Assembly: GCF_002733955.1 (NCBI RefSeq)
Contig: NZ_NVXQ01000032.1
Coordinates: 1-52,414 of the forward strand
Source: Hoeflea sp.
GTDB lineage: Bacteria > Pseudomonadota > Alphaproteobacteria > Rhizobiales > Rhizobiaceae
Length of the DNA stretch: 52,414 bases
Direction: 5' to 3'
Positions 15,994-23,916 of the stretch are shown here, piece after piece. The translations under genes and the position numbers were made by a program. Under the pieces are notes generated by a model. The model saw nothing but the letters and a program-made list of their open reading frames with translations, was not told the DNA's origin and made no database searches. Positions within the stretch are counted from its first letter, which is position 1. Each line of letters opens with the position of its first letter.

Positions 15994-16598
15994 GGTTCTG
16001 GCCGCTTGCGGCGGGACTGTTGCTGCTTGCCGGTTTGTGGCTTGGGCCGTTGCCGGGGATGGCGCGGCGGGCCTTTTCGCCACACATGATCCTTCATCTG
16101 GGCGTCATGGTGGTGGCCGCGCCGTTGATCGTCATCGGTCTCATGCGGCTGTCTCCGCCGGATCTTGTGCCGCGGTTTCGCTATCTTGGCGCCTTCGCGG
16201 CCTCGGTTTTCGATTTTGCCGTGGTGTGGGGCTGGCATGTGCCGGCGCTGCATGAGGCGGCGGCACGGCTCGACCCCGCCTTCGCGCTCCAGCAGTTGAG
16301 TTTCCTTGCCGCCGGGCTCTGGTTGTGGTGGATCTGCCTTGCCGGGCGTAACGCAGGCTCCGGTGCGGCCGGAGCCTTTGCGATGCTGTTTGCCTCCATG
16401 CACATGGCCATGCTCGGCGTGCTTCTCGTGCTGGCGCCGACGCTTGTCTATGCGCCGCAGTTCTGCCTCGGCGCCTTCGGCCTCGATCCGCTGCAGGATC
16501 AGCAGTTCGGTGGTGGCCTGATGGCGCTGTTCGGAGCTCTGCCCTATGTGGCGGGCGGCGCCTATCTGGCCTCACGCCTTACGGTGCAGGAAGCCTGA
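15981..16598 (+). CDS. CtaG-family cytochrome oxidase assembly protein (caa3 type)
   Basis: The 205-residue protein is membrane-embedded, with about five to six helices, and matches the Bacillus-type CtaG/caa3_CtaG family, not the periplasmic Cox11 type. Visible family features are SPHMILHLGVMVVAAPLIVIG (about 33-53), the conserved His-rich WGWHVPALHEAA (about 83-94), and FASMHMAMLGVLLVLAP (about 138-154). These proteins are needed for assembly of the oxidase, probably copper insertion. It is the last gene of the oxidase operon, overlapping the upstream small gene by 13 bases. Confidence 0.87.
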   Translation: MRVVRFWPLAAGLLLLAGLWLGPLPGMARRAFSPHMILHLGVMVVAAPLIVIGLMRLSPPDLVPRFRYLGAFAASVFDFAVVWGWHVPALHEAAARLDPAFALQQLSFLAAGLWLWWICLAGRNAGSGAAGAFAMLFASMHMAMLGVLLVLAPTLVYAPQFCLGAFGLDPLQDQQFGGGLMALFGALPYVAGGAYLASRLTVQEA

Positions 16599-16651
16599 GA
16601 GCCCTGATTTGTCAGCCTTCTGGTCTGAGCCAGCAAGGATATGCTCCGTGG

Positions 16652-17398
16652 TTAGGGCATGTAGCCGCCGCCGTTGACCCAGAGCACCTGGCCGGTCATG
16701 AAACTGCTCGCGTCCGAGAGCAGAAAATTGATCGGACCGGTGACGTCTTCGGGCTGGGCCAGGCGCTGCATGGGGGTCGCCGCGCGATAGGCCTCGAGAT
16801 TGACGATGGATTGTTCGTCTTCGGCCGAACGGCCGGTGCCACCGCGCAGGAAGGCGGTATCGACCAAACCGGGCGCCACGGCGTTGAAGCGCACACGCGG
16901 TGCGTTTTCAAGGGCGAACACCTTGGTCATGGCAATCACCCCGGCCTTGGAAACCGAATAGGCGCCGTAGCCGGGTCTGACATTGGAAGCCAGGCCGGAG
17001 GAAATCATCACCACCGATCCGCCCTTCGCCATCAGCGGCAAGGCTGCCTTGGCTGTCAGGAAGGCGCCGCGAAGATTGCCATTGGTAATCTCGTCGAAAT
17101 AGGCGTCCGACATTTCTCCGAGTGGCTGCAACGCGCTGTTGTAACCGGCCAGATTGACGAAGCCGTCGATCGCCTCCCAGTGCCGGCCCAGTTCAGTGAA
17201 GGCTGTTGCCACGGACGTCTTGTCGCAGACGTCGATAGGGATGTTTTTTGCGTCGAGCGCATGCCGTTCCAGCGAGGCCGCCAGGTCCAGAACCACGATG
17301 TCGTCGCCCCGGGCCTGAAGCTCAGACACCAGGGTGCGGCCAATGCCGCCGGCGCCGCCGAGGACGGCGATACGGCGGGGAGCGTTGGCCTTACCCAC
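16652..17398 (-). CDS. Short-chain dehydrogenase/reductase (catabolic)
   Basis: NAD(P)-dependent SDR of 248 residues. It has a cofactor motif GGAGGIGRT (about 14-22), acidic residue in VVLDLA favouring NAD, NLAG at about 83-86, Ser in MISSG and the catalytic pair in YSVSK (about 146-150), followed by VNGGGYMP at the C-terminus. It is the last gene of a four-gene operon with a maleate isomerase-like enzyme, an ICL-family lyase and an isochorismatase-fold amidase, overlapping the amidase gene by 8 bases. It probably oxidises or reduces a hydroxy or keto acid in that pathway; the substrate is not visible. Confidence 0.85.
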   Translation of the reverse strand: MGKANAPRRIAVLGGAGGIGRTLVSELQARGDDIVVLDLAASLERHALDAKNIPIDVCDKTSVATAFTELGRHWEAIDGFVNLAGYNSALQPLGEMSDAYFDEITNGNLRGAFLTAKAALPLMAKGGSVVMISSGLASNVRPGYGAYSVSKAGVIAMTKVFALENAPRVRFNAVAPGLVDTAFLRGGTGRSAEDEQSIVNLEAYRAATPMQRLAQPEDVTGPINFLLSDASSFMTGQVLWVNGGGYMP

Positions 17399-18035
17399 GA
17401 CTTTGCCCGGTCTTGAGCGCGTGCAGATAGGCTATGATTTCGGCTTCCGAAACCACATCGGCATATTTGGCATTCATGTCGAACAGATTGGCTTCATGCG
17501 GCGCCGGGTGGCGGTCGCCACAGGCGTCGGCGACAACGCTTGTGGTGAAGCCGTGCGACATGGAATCGACGCAGGATGCGCGGACGCAGCCGCTGGTGGT
17601 CAGTCCGGTCAGAATCACACTGTCAACGCCCATGGCTGTCAGCGTCGAGGCGAGCGAGGTGCCGAAAAACGCAGATGGATATTGCTTGGTCACGATGATC
17701 TCGTCATCGCGCGGCACAAGGCCTTCGGCAAATTCGGCCGTCTTCTCGCCCTTGACGAAACAGGACAACGGCTTGGCTTTCTCGAAGAAACGGCCTCCGT
17801 CGCGGCCGCCTTTCTGATAGCTCACCTCGGTCAGGATTACCGGTATCCCGGCCTCGTGGGCGGCCTCGCGCACCCGCAAGGCCGACGCAAGCGCATCATC
17901 GACACCGGCATACAACACGCAATCCGGATCGAAATAGCCTTGCGCAAAATCGACCATCACCAGGGCGGGCGATGTGCCGAAACCCGCCTTGTTGTCATAG
18001 GCGATCTTGTAGTTGTCATCGAGATCCTGTGTCAT
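17391..18035 (-). CDS. Isochorismatase-fold amidohydrolase (N-carbamoylsarcosine/maleamate amidase-like)
   Basis: The cysteine-hydrolase fold has an intact catalytic triad: Asp29 (VMVDFAQGYFDP), Lys117 (VTKQYPSAFFGT) and Cys150 (GLTTSGCVRAS). The TTSGCVRAS signature and length (214 aa) favour the N-carbamoylsarcosine amidase / maleamate amidase (NicF) branch over true isochorismatases. The reaction is probably hydrolysis of an amide to a carboxylate plus ammonia. With a maleate isomerase-like gene in the same operon, maleamate or a substituted analogue giving maleate is an attractive substrate, but unproven. ATG 18035 follows AGGGAG by 6 bases; the preceding TTG is less likely. It starts 11 bases after the lyase stop. 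Confidence 0.83.
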   Translation of the reverse strand: MTQDLDDNYKIAYDNKAGFGTSPALVMVDFAQGYFDPDCVLYAGVDDALASALRVREAAHEAGIPVILTEVSYQKGGRDGGRFFEKAKPLSCFVKGEKTAEFAEGLVPRDDEIIVTKQYPSAFFGTSLASTLTAMGVDSVILTGLTTSGCVRASCVDSMSHGFTTSVVADACGDRHPAPHEANLFDMNAKYADVVSEAEIIAYLHALKTGQSRG

Positions 18036-18046
18036 CAACGTCTCCC

Positions 18047-18907
18047 TCAGATTTCAGCGTAGCGCTTCTCGAATTCCCAGACATCCTCGAAACCAAGCAG
18101 CTTGTTGAATTCGGCGAAGGAATAGAGGTCGATGTCGGGCGAGGTGATGCCATTTGCAGCCAGGTCCTTGTAGGCCTTGTCGAGTGCTGCGCCGACACTC
18201 AGGAAGCCCAGCGCGGGGTGGATGGCGATGGCATAGCCGAGCTCCTTCAACCGGTCTGCGGACAGCAGCGGCGTGCGGCCACCATTGACCATATTGGCAA
18301 ACAGCGGCGCGTCAATGCGCTCGGAAACGGTCTGCATTTCGGCTTCGGATTCAGGCGATTCAATGAAGACCACATCGGCGCCGGCTTTGCGGTAGGCGTC
18401 TCCGCGGCGAATGGCTTCATCCAGGCCGAGCCCGGTGCGGGAATCGGTGCGGGCGATGATCAGGAAATCACTGCTCGAGCGGGCGTCGCTGGCAACCCGG
18501 ATCTTGCGCACCATGTCTTCAAGCGGAATCACCCGTCGGTTGGGCGTGTGGCCGCATTTCTTTGGAAATTCCTGGTCTTCGATCTGGATTGCGGTCACGC
18601 CGGCGTCTTCATAGCCGCGGATAGTGTGGTGGACATTGAGAAGACCGCCATAGCCGGTGTCAGCGTCGGCGATCACCGGGGTGTTGGTCATCTTCACAAT
18701 CTGGGCGATGCGCTCGATCATGTCACGATAAGTGGCGATACCCGCATCCGGCAGGCCGAGATAGGACGCCACGGTGCCGTATCCGGTCACGTAAAGCGCT
18801 TTGAAACCGGCGCGGTCGGCGACAAGCGCGGAGATCAGATCGAAAACGCCTGGAGCGAGAATGAAGTCCTTGGCCTCGATGGCCTGTTTCAGGCGGGGGT
18901 CTGCCAT
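18047..18907 (-). CDS. Isocitrate lyase/PEP mutase-family carboxylate lyase (paralogue 1)
   Basis: The 286-residue alpha/beta barrel has the hallmarks of the ICL/PEP mutase superfamily: metal-binding ADADTGYGG (about 80-88), IQIEDQEFPKKCGH with the catalytic loop Cys, IIARTDSR, and VVFIESPESEAEM. The family includes 2-methylisocitrate lyase, 2,3-dimethylmalate lyase and oxaloacetate decarboxylase; all act on 2-hydroxy dicarboxylates or alpha-keto acids, usually releasing pyruvate or glyoxylate. The C-terminal FEDVWEFEKRY and the KKCGHTP loop are shared with a second paralogue at 38685, and identity looks high across the barrel. It lies between the maleate isomerase-like and amidase genes, so its substrate is probably a malate or alkylmalate derived from their product. 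Confidence 0.87.
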   Translation of the reverse strand: MADPRLKQAIEAKDFILAPGVFDLISALVADRAGFKALYVTGYGTVASYLGLPDAGIATYRDMIERIAQIVKMTNTPVIADADTGYGGLLNVHHTIRGYEDAGVTAIQIEDQEFPKKCGHTPNRRVIPLEDMVRKIRVASDARSSSDFLIIARTDSRTGLGLDEAIRRGDAYRKAGADVVFIESPESEAEMQTVSERIDAPLFANMVNGGRTPLLSADRLKELGYAIAIHPALGFLSVGAALDKAYKDLAANGITSPDIDLYSFAEFNKLLGFEDVWEFEKRYAEI

Positions 18908-18949
18908 GGGGTTTCCTTTCTTTTGGTGTGGTCTTTTGGCTGGGAGTGA

Positions 18950-19696
18950 TCAGAAGTCGGAGAGAAGTAGGCCGAAGCCTTGCAAACGGTCGTCGATACC
19001 GACAGCCCGCAGCATGGCCCAGAATGTCGCCTGGTTGGAGGTGACAACCGGCACGCCAAATTCCGCTTCCAGTTGCGCAATCAGCGGCAGCGTCGGGAAG
19101 TCGGTGCAGGTGATGAGGATGGCATCGCTGCCGGGCGTGAAAGCCGCCCGGACATGGTCAGCGACATGTTCCAGCGGCGTTTCGGCAATACGGACATAGT
19201 CAGCCGGTCCACTGGCACCGATGCCAAGCCCAATGAGATTGTCGACAGTGAAGCCGTTCTCTTCAAGAAACGCGGTCTCGTGCTGGTTGAGCTTGTCGTG
19301 ATACGGGGTGGCGACAGACAGCCGCGTCGCGCCCAGCGTTTTCAGTGCATGGATGATCGCTGCCGAGGTGGTCACCGCGGTCACGCCCATGCTTTCGGTC
19401 AGGTGCTCCGGCAGGGAGTTGACCGGATTGATCATGGAGCCGGCGGTGCAGGCATAGGCGACGGCATCAACCCGCGCAGGCTTGAGCATGCCGAAAACCG
19501 CTTCGAGATCCTGCATCAGGCCCGCCTTGCCGGCTTCGCTGGTGGTGTCTGCATGAAGCGGCATGCGGTGAGTATGAAATGTCACGCCTTGCGGCATCAT
19601 CCTCGACCACTCCGCCTCATTGACGGTGTTGGTCGGCGGGGTAATCAGGCCGAGCCTGGCTCTGTGACTGTAGGCCGACTTGTGCCGTGCAACCAT
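18950..19696 (-). CDS. Maleate cis-trans isomerase-like enzyme (Asp/Glu racemase superfamily)
   Basis: The 248-residue protein has the two-cysteine active site of maleate isomerase: Cys83 in AYACTAGSM and Cys197 in LITCTDFPTLP, with the N-terminal PPTNTVNE carboxylate-binding motif. Maleate isomerase converts maleate to fumarate without cofactor; relatives include aspartate and hydantoin racemases and arylmalonate decarboxylase. Retention of both Cys distinguishes it from the protein at 25573. It is the first gene of the minus-strand operon, preceded by GAGG 8 bases before ATG, and it diverges from the GntR/UTRA regulator gene. The product could be fumarate or a substituted fumarate if the true substrate is branched. 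Confidence 0.84.
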   Translation of the reverse strand: MVARHKSAYSHRARLGLITPPTNTVNEAEWSRMMPQGVTFHTHRMPLHADTTSEAGKAGLMQDLEAVFGMLKPARVDAVAYACTAGSMINPVNSLPEHLTESMGVTAVTTSAAIIHALKTLGATRLSVATPYHDKLNQHETAFLEENGFTVDNLIGLGIGASGPADYVRIAETPLEHVADHVRAAFTPGSDAILITCTDFPTLPLIAQLEAEFGVPVVTSNQATFWAMLRAVGIDDRLQGFGLLLSDF

Positions 19697-19843
19697 TGTG
19701 GAATCCTCTTGTAGTTACCTATAGCACGTCTTTGTGTGCAAATGTCCAGACAAGATGTAAGGCTTCACCACCTCAGACGTGGTACTTTCTGACCGGTGTT
19801 TTCCGTCGCGAATTTGCTGTATTCGAAACTGCAGAGCATCCGC

Positions 19844-19858
19844 TCTGTACGACACAGA
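19844..19858. promoter_or_regulatory. Inverted repeat, possible operator of the UTRA regulator
   Basis: TCTGT-N5-ACAGA lies 17 bases before the regulator ATG in the 178-bp divergent region. A second, looser palindrome (TTTG-N4-CAAA) lies near 19735. Either could be the operator of the adjacent GntR/HutC protein; this is a weak call from symmetry and position. Confidence 0.3.
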
Positions 19859-19874
19859 ACATCGGAAGACCCTT

Positions 19875-20639
19875 ATGGCCGCCAAAGAGGACATCCTGCC
19901 GCATAACAGCTTGCCGCGTTATGCGCAGATCCAGAAACAGCTTGAACAAAGACTGATGGACGGCGTCTACCCGATTGGCAGCCTGATGCCCTCGGAGCAG
20001 GAACTGTCGGCAGAATTCAACAGCAGCCGCACCACCATTCGCGAAGCATTGCGCTATTTGCGGGAACGCGGCTATGTGGAACGCAGGCAGGGTGTGGGAA
20101 CGCGGGTGATTTCGGATACGACCCGGTCTACCTATTTCCAGTCCTTCACCTCGCTTGAGGAATTGTTCCAGGTCGCGATCGACACCTATTACGTGGTGAT
20201 GGAGATCAAGACCGTGGCGCTTGATCCGGAGCTCGCCGAGCTTGTGGGTGGTCTTGCCGGAGAGGAATGGGTCCGCATCAGCGGTGTGCGCTGGACGGAA
20301 GCGGGCGGAAAACCGATCTGCTATGTGCAGAGCTATGTGCCCAAGCGCTGCCAGCACGTGGTAGATCCGTATCCGGATCACCAGGGACCGCTGTTTGAAC
20401 TCTTGGAGCGCAATGCCGATGCGACGATCGAAGAAGTGGTACAGGAAATCCGCGCGCTGCCGATGCCGGCGGACTTTATCCGGCAGCTCGGTCTGAAGCC
20501 GGGCTCCTGGTCGATGCAGCTGCTGCGCCGTTACGTGACCGAAAACGGTGTGCTGATTGCCTCGTTCAACTGGCATCCGGCTGACCAGATGACCTATCTG
20601 ATGCGGATCCACCGCAGTCGCGAGCAACCGGCCGACTGA
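19875..20639 (+). CDS. GntR/HutC-family transcriptional regulator with UTRA domain
   Basis: The 254-residue protein starts with a winged helix (about 12-80) containing the GntR signature: LPRYAQIQKQLEQRLMDGVY, MPSEQELSAEFNSSRTTIRE and ALRYLRERGYVERRQGVGT. Residues about 100-250 form a UTRA effector domain (chorismate lyase fold) ending in FNWHPADQMTYLMRIHR. Members bind operators as dimers and release them on binding a pathway metabolite. It is divergent from the isomerase-lyase-amidase-SDR operon and is probably its repressor and that of itself. ATG 19875 is preferred over an upstream in-frame codon because GGAAG lies 7 bases before it. The gene is convergent with the MBL hydrolase gene, 20 bases away. 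Confidence 0.87.
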   Translation: MAAKEDILPHNSLPRYAQIQKQLEQRLMDGVYPIGSLMPSEQELSAEFNSSRTTIREALRYLRERGYVERRQGVGTRVISDTTRSTYFQSFTSLEELFQVAIDTYYVVMEIKTVALDPELAELVGGLAGEEWVRISGVRWTEAGGKPICYVQSYVPKRCQHVVDPYPDHQGPLFELLERNADATIEEVVQEIRALPMPADFIRQLGLKPGSWSMQLLRRYVTENGVLIASFNWHPADQMTYLMRIHRSREQPAD

Positions 20640-20659
20640 GGGCCCTGCCATCGGCCTGG

Positions 20660-21535
20660 TCATGTCACAAAGCCAGGTACAAAGCCGCTGCCTGAGCCCT
20701 CGATCCGCATGGCCGAGAAATGGCGCAGATGCGCCGGAATCAGCAAGTTGCCGGTATCGGCAAGACGGTCGTACAGTTTCAGTCTGGTCTCGACCGCCAT
20801 GGCCGGGTCGCTGCAAAAACGGCTCGCCCATTCCGGTTGATAGACCTGCACGGGGCTGTGAACGGCATCGGCACAGAACAACGCCTGTTGTGTGCCGTGG
20901 CACAGGCAGAGGCCGAGCTGGCCCGGCGTGTGTCCCGGAAGTGCCGTCAGAGACAGCCCACCGCCGATGTCAAAGCCATCTTCAACGAAGTCCGCGAGGC
21001 CTGCTTCGATGATCGGCAGGACGCTGTCGTTGAAACAACCGTGATTGTGAACTCCGGGCGATTCCAGTTCCCGGGCTTGCCAATGGTCAAACTCCGCCCG
21101 GCCAATTAGGTAGCGCGCATTGGGAAAGGTTGGCACCCAGCGGCCGTCCACCAGCTGCGTGTTCCAGCCGACATGGTCGGTGTGCAGATGGGTGCACATG
21201 ACGATGTCGATGTCCTCGGGCCGGAGACCGGCCCGGGCCAGCCGTTCAAGATATCCGCTCGAGGCGCGCTGATCCCAGTCGGGACGGCGGGGGCGTGGCT
21301 TGTGTTCACCGACGCACGTGTCAATCAGGATGGTGCGTCCACCGATGCGAACAAGATGGCTGTGCACGCCAAGCAGGATCTCGCCGGCGTCAAAGTCGAC
21401 ATGGTAAGGCGCAAGGTCAGCGCGATGCGGCTCCAATGTCTCGATCTTGCGGCCGGGGAACAAAAGGTCGATCGGCAATGCGAAGCGATCGAGATCCGAG
21501 ATCGTGTCAATGGTGGCGGTGCCGAAGTTGAGCAT
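20660..21535 (-). CDS. Metallo-beta-lactamase-fold hydrolase (lactonase-like)
   Basis: The 291-residue MBL enzyme retains all metal ligands: HLHTDHVGW (HxHxDH), GHTPGQ, ADAVH and a late PAHLRH. The arrangement resembles N-acylhomoserine lactonases and 4-pyridoxolactonase. It probably opens a lactone or related ring ester in the cytoplasm; no signal peptide is present. It is the last gene of the seven-gene operon headed by the FAD monooxygenase, 11 bases after the SDR stop. ATG 21535 is chosen because upstream frame codons would overlap the SDR and give a low-complexity extension. Its presence suggests a lactone intermediate, as in vitamin B6 degradation, but the other genes for that pathway are not all present. 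Confidence 0.83.
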   Translation of the reverse strand: MLNFGTATIDTISDLDRFALPIDLLFPGRKIETLEPHRADLAPYHVDFDAGEILLGVHSHLVRIGGRTILIDTCVGEHKPRPRRPDWDQRASSGYLERLARAGLRPEDIDIVMCTHLHTDHVGWNTQLVDGRWVPTFPNARYLIGRAEFDHWQARELESPGVHNHGCFNDSVLPIIEAGLADFVEDGFDIGGGLSLTALPGHTPGQLGLCLCHGTQQALFCADAVHSPVQVYQPEWASRFCSDPAMAVETRLKLYDRLADTGNLLIPAHLRHFSAMRIEGSGSGFVPGFVT

Positions 21536-21546
21536 GGCGGTTCCCG

Positions 21547-22392
21547 CTACATGATCGCTGGTTTGGCGATGGTCGGCTGGCAGCTCGCAGCAGCGGCCTC
21601 CGATGGCTGCAGGGCCTCGTCCCAGAGCCGGGCGATATACCGGCCTCCCGTTTTGCCGTTGGACTGATCGTCCGCCAGCCACAGGATTGCGCGGCGCATG
21701 ATGGCTGCGGGTAGCAGGTTGCCGTCCGCGCCTTTCTTGTCGGCACTCGGCGGCAGCAGGTCGGTGTCGGCGGCTCCGCCCGGCAGGTAGACATTGACGT
21801 CGACACCGGTGCCGGCGAGATCCTGTGCCCAGACCCGCGACACGGCTTCAAGCGCCGCCTTGCTTGGACCGTAGGGGGCGTAGCCGCGCCGGACCATGGT
21901 CTGGTCGCTGGTGGATATGTTGATTACCTTGCCGAAACCGCGGGCCACCATTCCGGGCACAAGCGCCCGGGCCATGTTGAAGGCGCCGTTGATATTGGTG
22001 TCTATGATGTCTTTCCAGGCAGTCGGATCGGTTTCCCAAAATCGTGTCGGCTCGGTGTTGAAGGTCTCACTCACCCGGCGCATACCGAGCCCGGCATTGT
22101 TGATCAGGACATCGACATGGCCAAAGGCTTCAGCGGCTGCCGCGCCTGCTGCTTCGCACTGGGCGTAATCGGCGACATCGGCTGTCAAGGCGATTGCCTT
22201 GCCGGAGCCGAGGCTGTTGGCTTCCGCAACGGTCGCATCAAGTGCCGGGCCGGGACGGGAGCCGACGACCGCAAGAGAGGCTCCGGCTTCCGCAAGCGCC
22301 AGAACCATCTCGCGGCCCAGACCGCGTGAGCCGCCGGTGACCATGATCGTGCGGCCGGCAAGCGAGGGATAGGTTGATGAGATATCGCTCAT
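21547..22392 (-). CDS. Short-chain dehydrogenase/reductase of the FAD-monooxygenase operon
   Basis: A 281-residue SDR with cofactor motif GGSRGLG (about 20-26), NNAG (about 97-100), Ser in NISTSD and the catalytic pair YGPSK (about 174-178). After the usual core (about residue 250) there is a C-terminal tail of about 30 residues rich in Ala and Pro, not typical of the family. It overlaps the aldehyde dehydrogenase gene by 4 bases (ATGA), so the two are translationally coupled and probably act in sequence, alcohol to aldehyde to acid. The substrate cannot be read from the sequence. Confidence 0.85.
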   Translation of the reverse strand: MSDISSTYPSLAGRTIMVTGGSRGLGREMVLALAEAGASLAVVGSRPGPALDATVAEANSLGSGKAIALTADVADYAQCEAAGAAAAEAFGHVDVLINNAGLGMRRVSETFNTEPTRFWETDPTAWKDIIDTNINGAFNMARALVPGMVARGFGKVINISTSDQTMVRRGYAPYGPSKAALEAVSRVWAQDLAGTGVDVNVYLPGGAADTDLLPPSADKKGADGNLLPAAIMRRAILWLADDQSNGKTGGRYIARLWDEALQPSEAAAASCQPTIAKPAIM

Positions 22393-23897
22393 TCGGCTGC
22401 CATCCCCATGCGCGGCATCTTGCGTGGTTCGCGCGCGATGATGGTGGTCTTCATCTCGGTGAACATGGCCTGTGACCCCTTGGCCCCTTCGCGGCCCAGA
22501 CCCGACTGCTTGTAGCCGCCGAACCCGGTTCTCAGATCGCGTACGATCGGCGTGTTGACCAGAACTGTTCCGGTTCGCAGTCCCGATGCCACCCGCATCG
22601 AGCGGTTGAGATCATCGGTCCAGACATAGCCGACAAGTCCGAAATCGCTTTCGTTGGCCTTGGCGACCACTTCGTCCTCGTCGTCAAACAGCTGCAGCGC
22701 TGCGAAGGGGCCGAAGATTTCTTCCTGGCAGATGGCCAGGTCATTGCCCGGCGCCAGCATGGCGGTCGGTTCGAAGAAGTAGCCGGTGTTCAGATTGGCG
22801 CAGCGGTGTCCGCCTGCGAGCAGGGTGGCGCCTTCGCCCAATCCGCTCTCGGCATAGCGCTCCATGCGCTCTCTCTGGGCCTGGTTGATCATTGGGCCAA
22901 TCTCGGTGCCGGCGACCATCGGGTCGCCGATCTTCAGCGCCTTGACCCGGCGGCTGAAGCTGTCGATGAAGCGGTCGGAGATTTTCCGGTCGACGAAGAT
23001 GCGACTGCCGGCCAGGCACATCTGGCCATTGTTCATGAAGGAGCTCATCAGCGCTGCGTCGATGGCCTGGTCGAAATCCGCATCGGCAAAGACGATGTTG
23101 GCCGACTTGCCTCCGAGTTCCATTGCCGAGCCCTTGATGCCCTTGGCCAGAGACTGAAGGATCGCCGCCCCGGTGACCGTGCCGCCGGTGAACGACACCA
23201 TGTCGATATCGGGATGCGAGACGAGCGCCGTGCCTGTCACCTGACCACGGCCGTTGACCAGGTTCATCACGCCATCCGGCAGCAGCCCTTCGATGATCTG
23301 GAACAGCCGTGTGACGGTGAGCGGGGTCAATTCGGACGGCTTGACCACACAGGTATTGCCGAAGGCCAGCGCCCCGGCGATCTTCATCGCGGTCAGGCCC
23401 AGCGGCATGTTCCAGGGGCCGATCAGCGCGCAGACGCCTATGGGATCGTAGGTGACCAGGCTCATGAGGCCGGGCTCCTGGGTGAAGACCTCTCCCCCCG
23501 CCTGGTTGATGTACTCGCCAAAGAAGCGGAAATTCTGTGCCGCGCGCGGGATGTGAAAACCGCGCGTCTGCGTGAGCGGAATGCCTGTGTTGATGGTCTC
23601 CAGCATCGCCAGTTCATCGGCATGGTCGAGAATTGCATCATGGATCGCGTTCAGCGCCACCTGCCGTTCAGCGACGGTGGTCCTGCCCCAGGGCCCTGTG
23701 TCAAAAGCCGCGCGAGCCGCACGGACTGCCTGGTCGACTTCGTCAGCGAAGGATTCGAGCAGCGTCGCGACACGGGTTTCCGTCGCCGGATCAATGACGC
23801 CGATCTCCTCGGCGCCGGCCGGAGCCGTGAAGCGGCCGGAGACATAACCGCTGAGTTTCAGCGGAGTGCGGTAGAGTTGTTCACGAAGCTCGGACAT
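22389..23897 (-). CDS. NAD(P)-dependent aldehyde dehydrogenase
   Basis: The 502-residue enzyme has the full ALDH active site: Asn163 in GPWNMPL, Glu260 in MELGGKSANIVF, Cys294 in NNGQMCLAGSR, and EIFGPFAALQLF later. It resembles the HpaE / betaine-aldehyde / 5-carboxymethyl-2-hydroxymuconate semialdehyde dehydrogenase group, so the substrate may be a semialdehyde of a dicarboxylate. It follows the FCD regulator gene by 19 bases and overlaps the SDR, within a seven-gene operon. The likely role is oxidation of a ring-cleavage or side-chain aldehyde to the acid. Confidence 0.9.
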   Translation of the reverse strand: MSELREQLYRTPLKLSGYVSGRFTAPAGAEEIGVIDPATETRVATLLESFADEVDQAVRAARAAFDTGPWGRTTVAERQVALNAIHDAILDHADELAMLETINTGIPLTQTRGFHIPRAAQNFRFFGEYINQAGGEVFTQEPGLMSLVTYDPIGVCALIGPWNMPLGLTAMKIAGALAFGNTCVVKPSELTPLTVTRLFQIIEGLLPDGVMNLVNGRGQVTGTALVSHPDIDMVSFTGGTVTGAAILQSLAKGIKGSAMELGGKSANIVFADADFDQAIDAALMSSFMNNGQMCLAGSRIFVDRKISDRFIDSFSRRVKALKIGDPMVAGTEIGPMINQAQRERMERYAESGLGEGATLLAGGHRCANLNTGYFFEPTAMLAPGNDLAICQEEIFGPFAALQLFDDEDEVVAKANESDFGLVGYVWTDDLNRSMRVASGLRTGTVLVNTPIVRDLRTGFGGYKQSGLGREGAKGSQAMFTEMKTTIIAREPRKMPRMGMAAE

Positions 23898-23916
23898 GCA
23901 AAAATCCTCGAAAGTG

